A stretch of 64,000 nucleotides of DNA, from the NCBI RefSeq assembly GCF_024868665.1, contig NC_079902.1, positions 18,157,450 to 18,221,449 of the forward strand, given 5' to 3'. This DNA comes from Triplophysa rosa. Lineage: Eukaryota > Chordata > Actinopteri > Cypriniformes > Nemacheilidae. How positions within the stretch are numbered: the first letter of the stretch is position 1; every line of letters starts with the position of its first letter. Positions 1 through 12,600 of this stretch are shown here, one piece after another. A program made the position numbers and the translations under genes. The notes under the pieces were generated by a model. The model saw only the letters and a program-made list of their open reading frames with translations. It ran no database searches and was not told where the DNA came from.

Positions 1-1554
1 CAAGCCAATGCGTAAATTCTTTACAAAATTAGTATACCAGCAAACAATTCAACTGATCAATCTTTTACAATCTCTTACTGCATAAAAAAATTAAGAAATC
101 ATTTTAAATACCCTTTTCAGTTTTTCTAAATTTACTATCTATATGTGTTTATGTAAAATGGTTATTTTTGTTTTATTCTGTGAACTACTAACAATATTTC
201 TCCCAAATTTAAAAAAAATGTTTCTATTTACATTTATTTGCAGAAAAAGTAAACTGGAGAAACACTGAAAAGAAAACAAGTTCATATTCACTTTTAAGCA
301 ATACAAAAATAATATTTGTACACGTATTTAGAAAACGTGAATTTGAAAAAAAAATGTGATAAGCGATTTTTATTTTTATGACGTGTGTCTTGTCATGCTG
401 TCAGTCTTTCACATTGCTTGTTTGCAGAGGTGTAAAGAGTACCTGAAAATCATACTTAAGTAAAAGTACAGATACCTTGCAGCAAAAATTACTCCATTAC
501 AAGTTACAAGTCACCAATTCCAAAACGACTTCAGTAAAAGTCTTAGAGTATCTGATTTTAACAGTACTTTACTCGTACTGAATGTAGGCTCAAAGCAGCA
601 CTAGTCTTCAACACTTAAGAGACATGTCAGTGAAAAACAAGAAACAGTTGATTCATGAGGAGAGCAATCACATTTATTTTCTTAAATCATAATAAGACCA
701 AACACCTCAAAATTGTACAAAATGTATTATAGGCTGTGTAAATAGCTACCTCAGAGAAATTCATTGACTTGTAATGTTTATTTAATGCTTAATTTGACAC
801 AATAACACAATTGTAATGTCACTGAAATATCTTCATGTGGAGTGATTTGAATGTAATGTAATTAATAAATCTCCATATAATATATTACTTCATATACAAA
901 TTTTCCTTTGATTGACAGCATTAGTTTAGAATTAACTTTAATGCCATTGAGTTGGCTGTGTGATGAATACATGTACGTACAGACAGAAGGCAGGAATCTG
1001 AAGGTTTTACTGTATTTCAGGGAAGATCTACCATCTTGTCAGATCAAAGGACTTTTTAATACATCACAGTGAGCAAACGTTTTCGAAAAAGCACCGTCTC
1101 GCCATAATTCCGCCGTTTTATTCAGAATCTGCTGATGAATTGTTTTTCTCTTGTCAATGTTGTGGGTATGTGTGCGTTTCGGAAGGGGAAGGCTTGTTGC
1201 TCTATCAGAGATGGTTAAAGAATTTAGCGCTCATTTCATCTCGCTGGGTCTCTAATCGCTCTTTTGCTCCTCAAATAGAGCTTCTGTTCTCACTCACGAG
1301 GCGATCGGAGATCGGCTGTTCAAATTCAGAAATGTGTAAACCCTCAGGCTGATAACAGCTCCCATCACACACACCTTCTCACTGTCTCACCTTGGCTTCC
1401 ACCTGCTGATTCTCACTTGCTCTCTTCCACCTTCTAATTCCTCTCACTTCTCTACTGTTTCTCTCCTCTAATGTCTTTCCCCTCTTGAGCATGAATGTAG
1501 TGCCTGCATTTCTCATTCAACCTTTGAGAGAGAGGGAAAAAATAATCGACTCAC
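1..1554. other. macrod1 intron sequence downstream of exon 4
   Basis: AT-rich. An AAGTAC-type element fragment lies at 424-590. I see no further macrod1 exon or other gene. Confidence 0.6.
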
Positions 1555-3842
1555 CTCCTCCTCCACCCAGCAGTGTCTTGTTAGCTGAAACGACAGAAAG
1601 AGAAAACAGAGAACGGTTCAGGGAAGATGTCAAGACATTTAATACAAAAAATTAAAACAGAAACTCTGGAAATAACTTTGTGACTGACAAAGCAAATACA
1701 GTCAGAAAGGAAAAGTTCAAGGATAACAAGTTGGTAGAGTAGTCTGTTTAATATTCTCATTCAGAAAACCTGTTCTCTATTCTATTGTATTCTTTTGCAT
1801 TCTATCTAGTCTGTATCTATATCTAGTCTAGTCTGTAAATATTTTTAAAAGACCACTTTACACTCATTGATAACAATTGTGCGCAATTTTAAACAATTAG
1901 ATTAATAGACAGACAGATATACAAATTAGATGAGTCTTTTTTTTGCTGCCGTGTTCCTCTATGTAAACTTTTATGTAAACACCCTGTTTGCATGTGAAAT
2001 CAGAAACAGCTCTTTGGTGCAGGTTAAGGTTTGCTGTCACGTTCAATATAGGTTGTGCTGCCCATTTTTACCTATCCTTAAAAAGGGCATACAGTATAGG
2101 CTATTAAGGCTTACAAGAAAGAAACAACACACGATTTGGCTGACTTATCCATAAATTTATCCATCATTAGTTTTAAGTTCTGAGAATCCTTACCTCTAAA
2201 ATGTTCAATACATTGTATATTAAACAGAAATCAAGAAGATCAAGGAGAATTGATTCCTGATTGTATGAGGCTTTTGAATGTGCCATACTTCATCAGACAA
2301 TGGTTACACGGCACCAAAGTAGCGCATGATGACTCATATGGTTTTCTGCCTTAGTAGAATGTGAAAAATAAATATTCTTGAGACTGGTCATCCAATGTGC
2401 TAATTGACTTTCGCATCAATGCAGTAAAAAGCAAGGTCTTGAAGTCACGGGTGAAACATATACCTTTATCCAATTTCACAAATTATACTTGTCAAAAGAG
2501 CTTTTTACTCAAAGTGCAAAGACCTGATTAATAATAAATATACAAAAATGTTTTCAGTATAAAGTCAATAAAAAAATACTGTGAACTAACACTGCAAATA
2601 GTGTTTTGCGTCTGAGTTGAGACCATTGCAGGGTAAAACAGACAGTATTGTTTCATGTTCAGACAGCGGAGCTACAACACAAATGAGCAATAAGATTGCT
2701 GATTATTTTTCCCATTTAAAATTCATTACACCTCTGCACATGGACATTAAACCGCATGATGAGTGATGCGCTTATGAGCCCGCAAATAATTTACCAGATG
2801 GAGGTAATGCAAGCTCAGACAAACACAATTTTGAATACACACACAACCACAAAAAAGCAACAAAAGCACCGACACACACACTTGCAAGAGACAGACTGAC
2901 AAACAGAAAACAGTATGGAGAGCGAGGTTACCATAGCAACCCCAAAGCCCAAAGGTTTGTTACTGAAACCTAGTTAATTACATAGGGAGGGCAAAGGGGG
3001 AGAGATGGAAACAGACGAGATGGGGAGAAAAGAGCAGAAAAGAGATGTAATTTGCAAGTGACGGCTCCTTTTTCTTCTGTCTGTCAAAGAAAAAAATACT
3101 AGTAAGATGATCAGATATTCATGAGGAAGAACGTGAACAGAACTAGTGGGGGACAAAATGAGTGAAGACTGTAAGTTGATAATACCCTGTGGAGAGAGAT
3201 TTGCCATCTGCCTAAACTCTGTGTGCAATGTCATCTCTGGTACCACAGAGATGATAATGATGGTACACACACACACACACACACACGCATACACAAATAG
3301 CTGTAAGGTATATTGACATGATCATATTGTATTTGAAAATGCATTCAAAAAATGCAATCTTATTCAGAACTCTAAGAATTCCCTTCAGGCAAGATGAAAT
3401 GGATCTGTAAGGAAAACAATGTCCATGAACATCAATACCAAGGTTAGGAATATAAACAAAAAAGCCTCTTGTGCTGATTCTTTGTGTCAATTGGATTCTA
3501 CACAATCACAGACGGAATAAACACCAACAGCAAAATCATGTCAGGATTAAGATCAAAAGAAAACAGAGGGAGGAACCGAAAGAGAGTTTAACAGAATGCC
3601 TTTGGTGAGAGTAAGAAAGAAACGTGAGGTGGAGGGAGAGAGAAAGAAATAAGAAATAAAAGTATATAGATGAGATCAAGAGAGGAAAGAAGGTACAGCA
3701 GAAACAAGAAAACAGTATTTTTCTTGGATGCACAAAAATACAGGTAGCAAAAAAGGCAACACTAGAACTGGAGAGATGGAACAAAAACATAATTTTTCTT
3801 AAAAATAAAGAACACAGCATGAGTTTACGCACACACACACAT

Positions 3843-3941
<99 letters not shown>

Positions 3942-6614
3942 AAAACAAGACAGAGAAACTGAGAGTGAGAGAGATTCATTTTAAATAATCACATCTATCA
4001 AAAGAGCCGAGGAAAGTTCCCGCTAGGAAAACTACAGTCTTTAACATTATAAATGTAGCATTTTTAACTGCTTAAAAATTAACACGAATAATTTTTTAAC
4101 ATAATCTTGAAAAGTATTACCCTTTCCTGACAAAATTTTAATTTCTCACAAGAATGCTGGAAATTAGATTAGTTTGAAAAACAGCAGTAATAAATCATTA
4201 GAAAGTGAGCTTGTTCAGCAGAGGTGATGGTCAAGTATTTGGAACGGAAGTCCGTGTTTCTGAAATAGCCTGTCACCGGGGGGGAGGGGGGGGGGTTGAG
4301 ACCCACGGAGAGAGAGAGAGAGATGTCGGGTGTGTGTCTGAACAGATGTCCTTAATGTCTGACACTCCAGAACCCTGCAGACACCTTGGCTTCTACATAC
4401 AACCGCATTCATACGCATATGCACCATACCACATACTTATGGCAAAGATGGCTTCATAAACATTTAATCCACATACTTTATATATTATATATGCAGGCAT
4501 GAATGACATGTAGGTCCAAATCAATTCTCCCTACAGTTCAGTGCACTGACAGTTGCGGACATGCATTCTGTACACACTGCGTCACGTGCACTACTAGAGG
4601 CTGGCCCTTACAGCAAACAACATGCCATGCATTAAAATTTAATATGACATAAGCACAAATAAAAAACAACTCTGACAATGCTGCAAACAAACACATTCAT
4701 CCATATTTAATATACAGATCAAACAAAAACAAGCAACTTTTAGAAAAAATAACCATAGTTTAGTGCATGTATTATTTGCATAACCACAGTTTAAATAACT
4801 ACTGTATTTTAGTGATTGCATTGTCTTTTTTCTACAAGTAAACGCAAATTGTTTAAAAGCATTGTTTTTATATATATAAACCATGGTTACATTATATTTA
4901 TATTACAAATATTACAAAGACAGAAAGAGTTCATGTTATGATTATTTATGCAATCATCTTCATCCTGATATACACCATGTCTTTCAGTTCGCTGTAAACC
5001 CACTTATATTGTATACATCTCAAGATATTGCTGTAATGTTTTAATACTACTTTGACCGAAAAGTGGTCCAGGTTAAAACCCGTTAGTACGGTGAGGAGAT
5101 GAAGGGGTGGAGTGGCGCGAAGAGAGAGCGCGCGAGACGCATCGCTCTGAGTGACAGGAGAAAGAGAGCGAGGGAGAGAGAGAGAGAGAGGGAGGGAGAG
5201 GGAGAGAGAGAGAGCGCGAGAGAGTCTGAGCGCGCGCGACAGTCACAGCGCGCCTGACTGACTGAAGATTGAGGCGGTTAAAATACAAAACCCGTTGAAA
5301 ATCGCGTTTCAGAAAAGAAGAAAATTCAAATTTATCTGAATTTTAACGAGGATGCCATTTACCCGGACTGAGGTACGTTGCTCTACACAGTTCTTAATGT
5401 GAGCTACTTGTTACAAACGGTCAGCCGGAGACGGCTGAGGTACATTTATGTTATGGTCTGGTCACCGGCAACTCTGATTTTATAAGGTGTGTTTATGATT
5501 TTAGTATAGATTATAATCGCTGTCGATAGAATATGAAGACATTTTGTCCGAGTGCGTGTTCCTCTCATGTATCTGCTTTTAAGCACCTGTTTAATATGTC
5601 TCTCGGGCAGCAGCCACATACGATTTAAATGCAGGCGCTTTGAATTAAGCCCCTGGATTGGGAGTCTCAAGTCATTTATTTTAATGATCTGTGATTATAG
5701 CCGCGTCAATGTGTATACTGCCAAAATGATCTTGTTCGTGTTGACTATTTAAATAATGAAAGCTATATAATCTGGTGAAGATTTGCATTTGTTTTGTACT
5801 TTCAAACCTGGTGCATGGCTTGGGCTTTAGCTCTGTAATGCATCTGTTTTTTTGCGCTTGTATTCGCACTGTACTATAACTCACTAAAATTGTCCAAAAG
5901 ATGACAAATAAACGGGATAGCACAGCTGCCTACTGTACAGCATCTACAGTAGGCACCTAAATCATTGGGTAATAAAAAATGGCTTTTTATGGCACAGATT
6001 ACAATCACGGTCTAAAAAACTAAAAATCACAGTTCAACACTTCTTGTGAGCTGCAAAGAACAGAATGCCTGAGTGATATTTGTCTTTTTACATACTTTTC
6101 TATTTAACTTATATTTGTTTTATTCGATTGTTTCTTTGTTGTTGTTTGTTGCATTCATTATGTTTCTGCAATGTTCCCCTTTTTACCGACTTGGTACATT
6201 TTTGGAACAAGAAGAGACCAACATCTGTGTAAAGAAAGACAGAGGCAAAGAGGGATTTGCAGTTTTGGGTTGAAGATTATTTATAAAATCCAAAGGCAGT
6301 CCTCCGAAGGTCTTGAGGGAAATAATCTTGATTTCTGAAAGTGCAGTTAGTGTTGAGAGAACGAGAGAGAATGTGTGTGCGCATATTAACATGGCAGTAA
6401 CCCTTTTATATTTGATCACATTTCCTTATTTTATATCATTTTCCCTGCCCTGTTGGTGACAGCCAAGAAACAGTGGGGGTTTTGTAGTGTCGCCAGCATG
6501 AGTCCATAGTCAAGCCAACACAGTGGGGCCTGTATGTAACAAACACGCTTCACACTGCATGAATCAAGTACAGTAAGGCCTACATCATGCACGCGCACGC
6601 ACGCACACACACAC

Positions 6615-6674
<60 letters not shown>

Positions 6675-9600
6675 TTTAAACACAGGCCCAGCTACCCAAT
6701 GTCTAATTTGGGACTGCAACAGAGAACCAGCAGCTCTACACTTACACTAATTTTCTTTAACATTTTACATAAATACTTTAATTACATAGGAGCAAATCAC
6801 ACACATATATATATATATATATCAAATCAATAAATGTCTTGCAGTGATCTACCGCAGTCAATTTTGGGGCCACGCACATCATGTAGAATGAGACATCTGG
6901 GATTAGCACAGTACTTCAGACCCAACTCCTCTCTGTGCAGCAGATTACACAGACTGAGTACATCAACTCTAACACAGATTATCATGGTGGTCAAATGCAG
7001 ATGAGGGATGAGAGAAAGAGAAAAGAGCAGAAGGCTGAGAGCAACACAGCTCGGGAAGAGAAAATTCACAAAAGATTAAATATGGCTACTGTCAACTTTT
7101 CTGAAGAGTAAATATCCCATTTATACTACAAATATCCCCTGCTAAATTGAACACTGACATAACATAAACAACTAAAGAAAATTACAACGTTTGCATTTAA
7201 TGAGAATAATACTGATATTTTAGCATTCATTTTACTGAAATACAAATGTCATCCATTTTAAAGGGATATTTCAGAGGTAAAACAAAATTACACCATGTTT
7301 TACTATTTCAGACAAATTCAGTCAGAGTTATAATACCATTTATCCTTTTTCTTCTAAGCATTAAAATGGGAGTGAATTGTGGATGAGATTTTGAAGCTTC
7401 ACAAAGTGCATCCATCGATCAAAGAACTGCTCAACACAGCTCCATGGGGTAAAAAAAGGCCTTCTGAAGCGAATCAATGCAATTGTTTAAAATAAATATC
7501 CATATTTACTAGGGCTGGGACGATATATCGTGCAATTCTTATGCTCAGTTTCTCAATGAATTACGGTTAAATCCTGCCACATCCGTAAGCCAGAGGGTGC
7601 TCTCGCGCAGAAACTCCAAATACATGTAAACGAACCAATCTCATAGTAATTTTAGCTATAGCAGTACTTCCTACTGATCAAAGAGCCGTAGTTCACAGAA
7701 AAGCTGTGCATATAACACAGAATTGAAGCCTTTGCGATTTAAAAATCGCCTTAGATTTAGAGAGAAACTTTGTTTTGCCTCTGAAATATCACTTTAAGAA
7801 ATCAAACACAAAGTTTTGGAAATTTAAATGATCTATATTTCCCAGGTCCAGACATTAGTTTTTTTTCACAGATATGTTTACAGAGATATTTTAAATTGTA
7901 TCTGCATACAGGGTTTTGGGAGATAAGTAGGCAGCAGCTCTAGCCATTTTATAATTTACAGTTACAGGCATTTGTCACTGGGGTCACTCTGCAGTGGGCT
8001 GCATGATAAAAACAGAGTAATAGTAATTACTAATAAAATAAACCATTACTACAGTGTAAATGACTACTATTTTCAACATCCTTATTATATATCATTTAAA
8101 GGACACAAGAACACTAGGGCTGTAGGTACACTATAGTTCATACAGATCACTTACAGTACACTGAAAAGACCCTCAGCAGTGGCAGGACACAAATGTACAT
8201 ATATAATATATATATAAATGAAAAAAAGACAACCATTTAGGGTTGGGAATCGAAAATCAATTCCAATTTGGAATTGGAATCGAAAGGCTAGGAATCGTAT
8301 CAGAAGCAAAAGGAATAGGAATCGTATACTTGAGATTAAAATTCCTCATATCAATTCCTGTGTGCATATTTTCAGAAAGTACACGCGTTGCGTGATCTGC
8401 TGATATCTCAATAAAATTCTAAATTAAAAATTAACTATATTTTTACTATAGTAAGCATAGTTTAACTACTGTATTTGCATTTAAAAGAACAGGAATTACC
8501 ATAAATTTATCAGTTTACCCATTATGTAGTTCAACTCTGGTAATAAATCAGAAAAAAACATGGTTCTATGAGTATATATACACAAAACGGTGCTTATAAA
8601 TATACTGTATATATATATTTTGCAAACAAGTCAATAAGCAGGCTTAATAACCATACAGGTTGATATCTAAATGTTTTACTTCAACTGTGGAATCGAAACT
8701 GGGATGTATAAAGTACATAAAAGCAATACTTGAGTAAAAGTACAATATCTTCCCAGAAACAGTGTTGGGTGTAACTAGTTACTATGTAATTAGTTACTGT
8801 AATTTAATTACTGTTCCCTTGAAAAAGTAAAGTAAGGGATTACTCTTGTTTTTTCTGTAATTTAATTACAGTTACTTTTGATGTAATTAAACTAAATACT
8901 TTGTGTAATATATGTGTGTGCAATAGTGGAATTGACATCAAAATTCAAAGTCTAATTTTAAAATCTGTGCTTTAATGTATAATTCTCACATTTGTAATAC
9001 TTTGGTCAGTTAATAAGAGTACTTTATGTAATTTAATATTATTTATTTAAATGAATTAAAAGAGCCCTTTCATGCCTATCCTTGAATCACTTAACTAATC
9101 AAGGTTGATATAGGATATAGAAAGTAATTAGTAATAAGTAACTAAACACTTTTTGGAGAGAGTAATTTGTACAGTAATCTAATTACACAATTGAATATGT
9201 AATTAGCAACAAGTAATTAACTACTTTTTGAGAGTAACTAACCCAACAATGCCCAGAAAATTACTTTGGTAGAAGTGAAAGTAACCTTTTAGAATATGAC
9301 TTGAGTAAAAGTCTTAAAGTATCAGATAAATAGTGTACTTAAGTATCAAAAGTACTTTTTATATTAAAGCTACTTAAATATTTAAAGTAAAGTTGCAAGC
9401 AAACGTCTTTAATAAAAATGTAAAAAAATTAGCATAAAGATAAAAAATGGTGCGCACATAGAAATGTACAACTTTGAAAAAGCTCTTTCTCAAGCTCAGT
9501 AGTTTTATCAGGAACAACATGTTGCCAAATTGGTAAACTATAAAAATACAAGTTCAGAAACCACATCTTTATAACTTTACTTTATAACTTATAACTTTAT

Positions 9601-12600
9601 AAAAGGATAGTTCCCTCCCACCCCCAATATTATCCCTCTTAGAGAACAACTTGGAACAAAATCAGAACAAATCTGACTGGCCCTTACTTCTTTCTTTCCT
9701 TGCATTTCCCTTACTATTTTCTGTAAAATAGTCTTTATTTTATATATGCATATTTTAGAATCTTTTAGACTTTAAATCTTATTATATTGTATTGTCATTG
9801 TGTTGAATGTCTGTACTAGAAGCTTCCAACACCAAAGAAAATTCCTTGTGTGTGCAAGCACACTTGGCAATAAAGCTCTTCTGATTATGATTCTCTGATT
9901 ACAGTAAGTCATTTGATAATTCATTGAAACTGAAAAATTTCAATGCTTCCATTGTTTCCCTCATCTGTAAGTCGCTTTGGATAAAAGCGTCTGCTAAATG
10001 ACTTAATGTAAATGTAAATGTAGTAACAAACATGCTTAGGGGAATTGTATCAGAGTAAAAGTATACATTTTGTTCAAGAAATGTAATGGAGTAAAAGTCT
10101 GCAGAAATATAAAGACTCAAGTAAAGTACAGATACTCTCAAAAAATACTTAAGTACTGTACTTAAGTATTTTTACTTTGTTACATTACAACACTGTTCCC
10201 AACCCTACAACAAATATATATTACAACACAGTTTACTATGTATTATTAACTGTGTTTCTAAGGATTTTTTTGTTAAAGCCACACGAAAAGAGAAATTTGA
10301 GAGATTCCATTTTCTGATGAGTGATATGTGCCTGCCAGACATTAAGCATATCATGATCTAACTATTGACAATAGATGCTAGAATACCATTATCAACATCT
10401 ATTACCCACTATGGCAAACATCACACACAAATAACAGTCATATTCTTCATACTCTAGCACTATATCCAGAACAGGAACAATCACTCAGTCATTCAGTGTG
10501 GCATTAGAATGTCCATTCAATATTCAAGTACGTCTAAAACGCAATAACACAGTGTTTGCTCATGTTTTTCAGCCAGCAGCTGCAATAATCCTACATTTGA
10601 TTTTCCAGTCTCCCTAGCATTACCAAACACTTGTAATCTGGAGTTTTTATCTCAGTACTCTCAACAAGGTTGCAACTGCCTTGCAGTTGAAAATCATTGC
10701 GGCTTGCATCCATAAAGATGATCTGACTCAGCTAAATATTATGGTTTTAATAATTTGGAAAATTAGATCTGTTTTAATAACTCTGTAATGTACTATAACC
10801 GGTATATACTGTAAGTGTTTCACATTTAAAATCACCCCTCAGTCTTTTTTAATCATGAGTAGCATGATTGAAAATGCGACAAACATATCGCACTATATAA
10901 AACATATATATTAAACATATATTTTATAATAGCAATTTAAATTCTAAATTCTACATTTTAAAGCCCAGTGGCAGAAAGTCATTGTTTACAAAACATCAGT
11001 GACCACAACCAAAGTACTTCTGGAAAACCAAAAATTTAACAAGGTTATGTCAACAATACTTTTTTCTTTAAATCTAGTTATGTAATCAACTCTTTGTTCA
11101 AAAATTATTGTTTGATTACATGAATGAATCTCAGATTGAGAAAGCACTGAGCTCCTAGTAATGTCCTTTTTTATAGACGGAAATGCAGACAGATTCGTCT
11201 TGCTGTCTAAAAAGGGTACAGCTCTCACACAACAATGAGTGTTTTTGTCTTATCCTCTGCCAGGCCAGGGTTGTCATAGATACAAGACCTACGTCAGTGC
11301 CGTTCATTAATCAATGTGGCCGTTTTGTGGTCATTGACACAAAGTAATTTTTTATTTCACTAGAATAAAACACGCTACTGTTAGACAGAGATATCTAGAT
11401 GTGAAAAGTCTGCCGTGAAACAGTCAAGAAAAGACAGCGTTGTCTGAGGAAAAGTATGATAGAGGAAATTGAGTCTGGGGCAGACAGTTTATAGGTAAAT
11501 GGGTCTCAAAGAGTTGCCTGTATTGCTCTAAAAATCAATAAAATGGAGGCGATATGAACTAAGTGAATGTGGCACTGGATAATTGACATGGTCTGAAAGC
11601 AGCCTGAATAGCTGTATTTTTTATTCTATGCAAAACCAGTTCTTATTTCTCACTTGTGAACTTGGCTTTGATAATGCGACTAGTTTTGAAGTTCAGCTTA
11701 ATTTTAGCATGTGGCAGCTTGAGCTGAGAGGTTAATTAAGTGAATCCTGGCATACAATACCGCACATCACTTCTGCGTTGTCGCAAACGACGTGCACGCA
11801 TGTGGACCACACTTTGATTAAAAGCATGTACATTTAAAGCCTGCAGCATGCATTGAAATTACATAGCTTATCAAACTCCAACACATGCCTGTTAAATCGT
11901 TACAACTCATTTATAATTTACACGCAGAGAGACCCATTCAAGTAGAGTTGCAACTTTTTATATTTATGCTCAGTTACTTTGTAATCAAAGTGATACTGTG
12001 TACTGTGTAAAGAATGTACAAATGCATGCACGCACACGCGCACGGCATGATGCCTTGCTGTTTGGCTCTAAATGAGCTATAAAAAAACAAATGCACAGGC
12101 CTCCCATAGGACACCAAAGACAGTTCAGCTTAGCAGAGATCTCTTCAAAACATGGTTCGTTTCACTCCCCGCTTTGTGATTGCATTTGCTGAACATGCGG
12201 GCAACTTTGTTCACTGACCTAAATGCATGAATAGTCTTTATTTAAAAAAAGCAACTTTCTGTTCAGCACATAGTGGGGGCTGCTTATTATGATATTTGTT
12301 CGCTCTTCCAAATGTAAAAGGCTGATAAGAGAAATGTACCCACATTAAGCCAAATTCACACAAACCAAATTATTTCTTCTAGCGCACACACTCGTGGAGT
12401 GTTTGTGTTTGATGTTCACAAGCACAGACTGAGGGATGGCAAGAGGTATGATTGGTTTGTTTTGTGTGTCTGCACGCTTGAAGACAGAAAGGGAGAATGG
12501 TGAAGTACCCAACACTTAAATTGTCTGCTTACTTCCAGTGACTGCATCATTTACAGAGATACTAGGGGTATGAGTGAAAGAGAAGAAGGGAGCAAAAGGG

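Larger units (their letters stand above)
1585..5079. other. macrod1 intron 3, distal part
   Basis: AT-rich sequence with the microsatellites and G-run listed separately. No ORF here resembles a protein: the longest minus-strand frames near 3.0-4.0 kb are translated CA repeats. Confidence 0.6.
8697..10196. mobile_element. AAGTAC-rich fish element inside the outer element
   Basis: The sequence is dominated by variants of 'gagtaaaagtac' and 'acttaagta', ending at 10196 with CATTACAACACTG and starting near 8697 with a diverged reverse-complement of that end. A related fragment lies at 424-590. Target duplication could not be read, so the borders are approximate. It is itself interrupted at 8760-9251 and contains L2-tail and SINE-tail fragments. 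Confidence 0.55.
8238..10207. mobile_element. Outer hAT-like element interrupted by nested insertions
   Basis: The ends are a perfect 10-bp inverted repeat (TAGGGTTGGG at 8238-8247, CCCAACCCTA at 10198-10207). They are flanked by similar 8-mers, CAACCATT (8230-8237) and CAACAAAT (10208-10215), matching at 6 of 8 positions and compatible with an aged 8-bp hAT target duplication. The left body (8238-8696) holds GGAATCG-type repeats. The remainder is filled with a later element and its own insertions. Confidence 0.65.

Noticed and set aside
3536..3979. 147-codon minus-strand ORF rich in Cys/Val and Ala/Cys
   Set aside because: It is the translation of the CA/GCAC microsatellite; the repeated CV and RACV blocks have no protein-like complexity.
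6431..6670. 79-codon minus-strand ORF beginning with a Cys-Val repeat
   Set aside because: Translated CA repeat.
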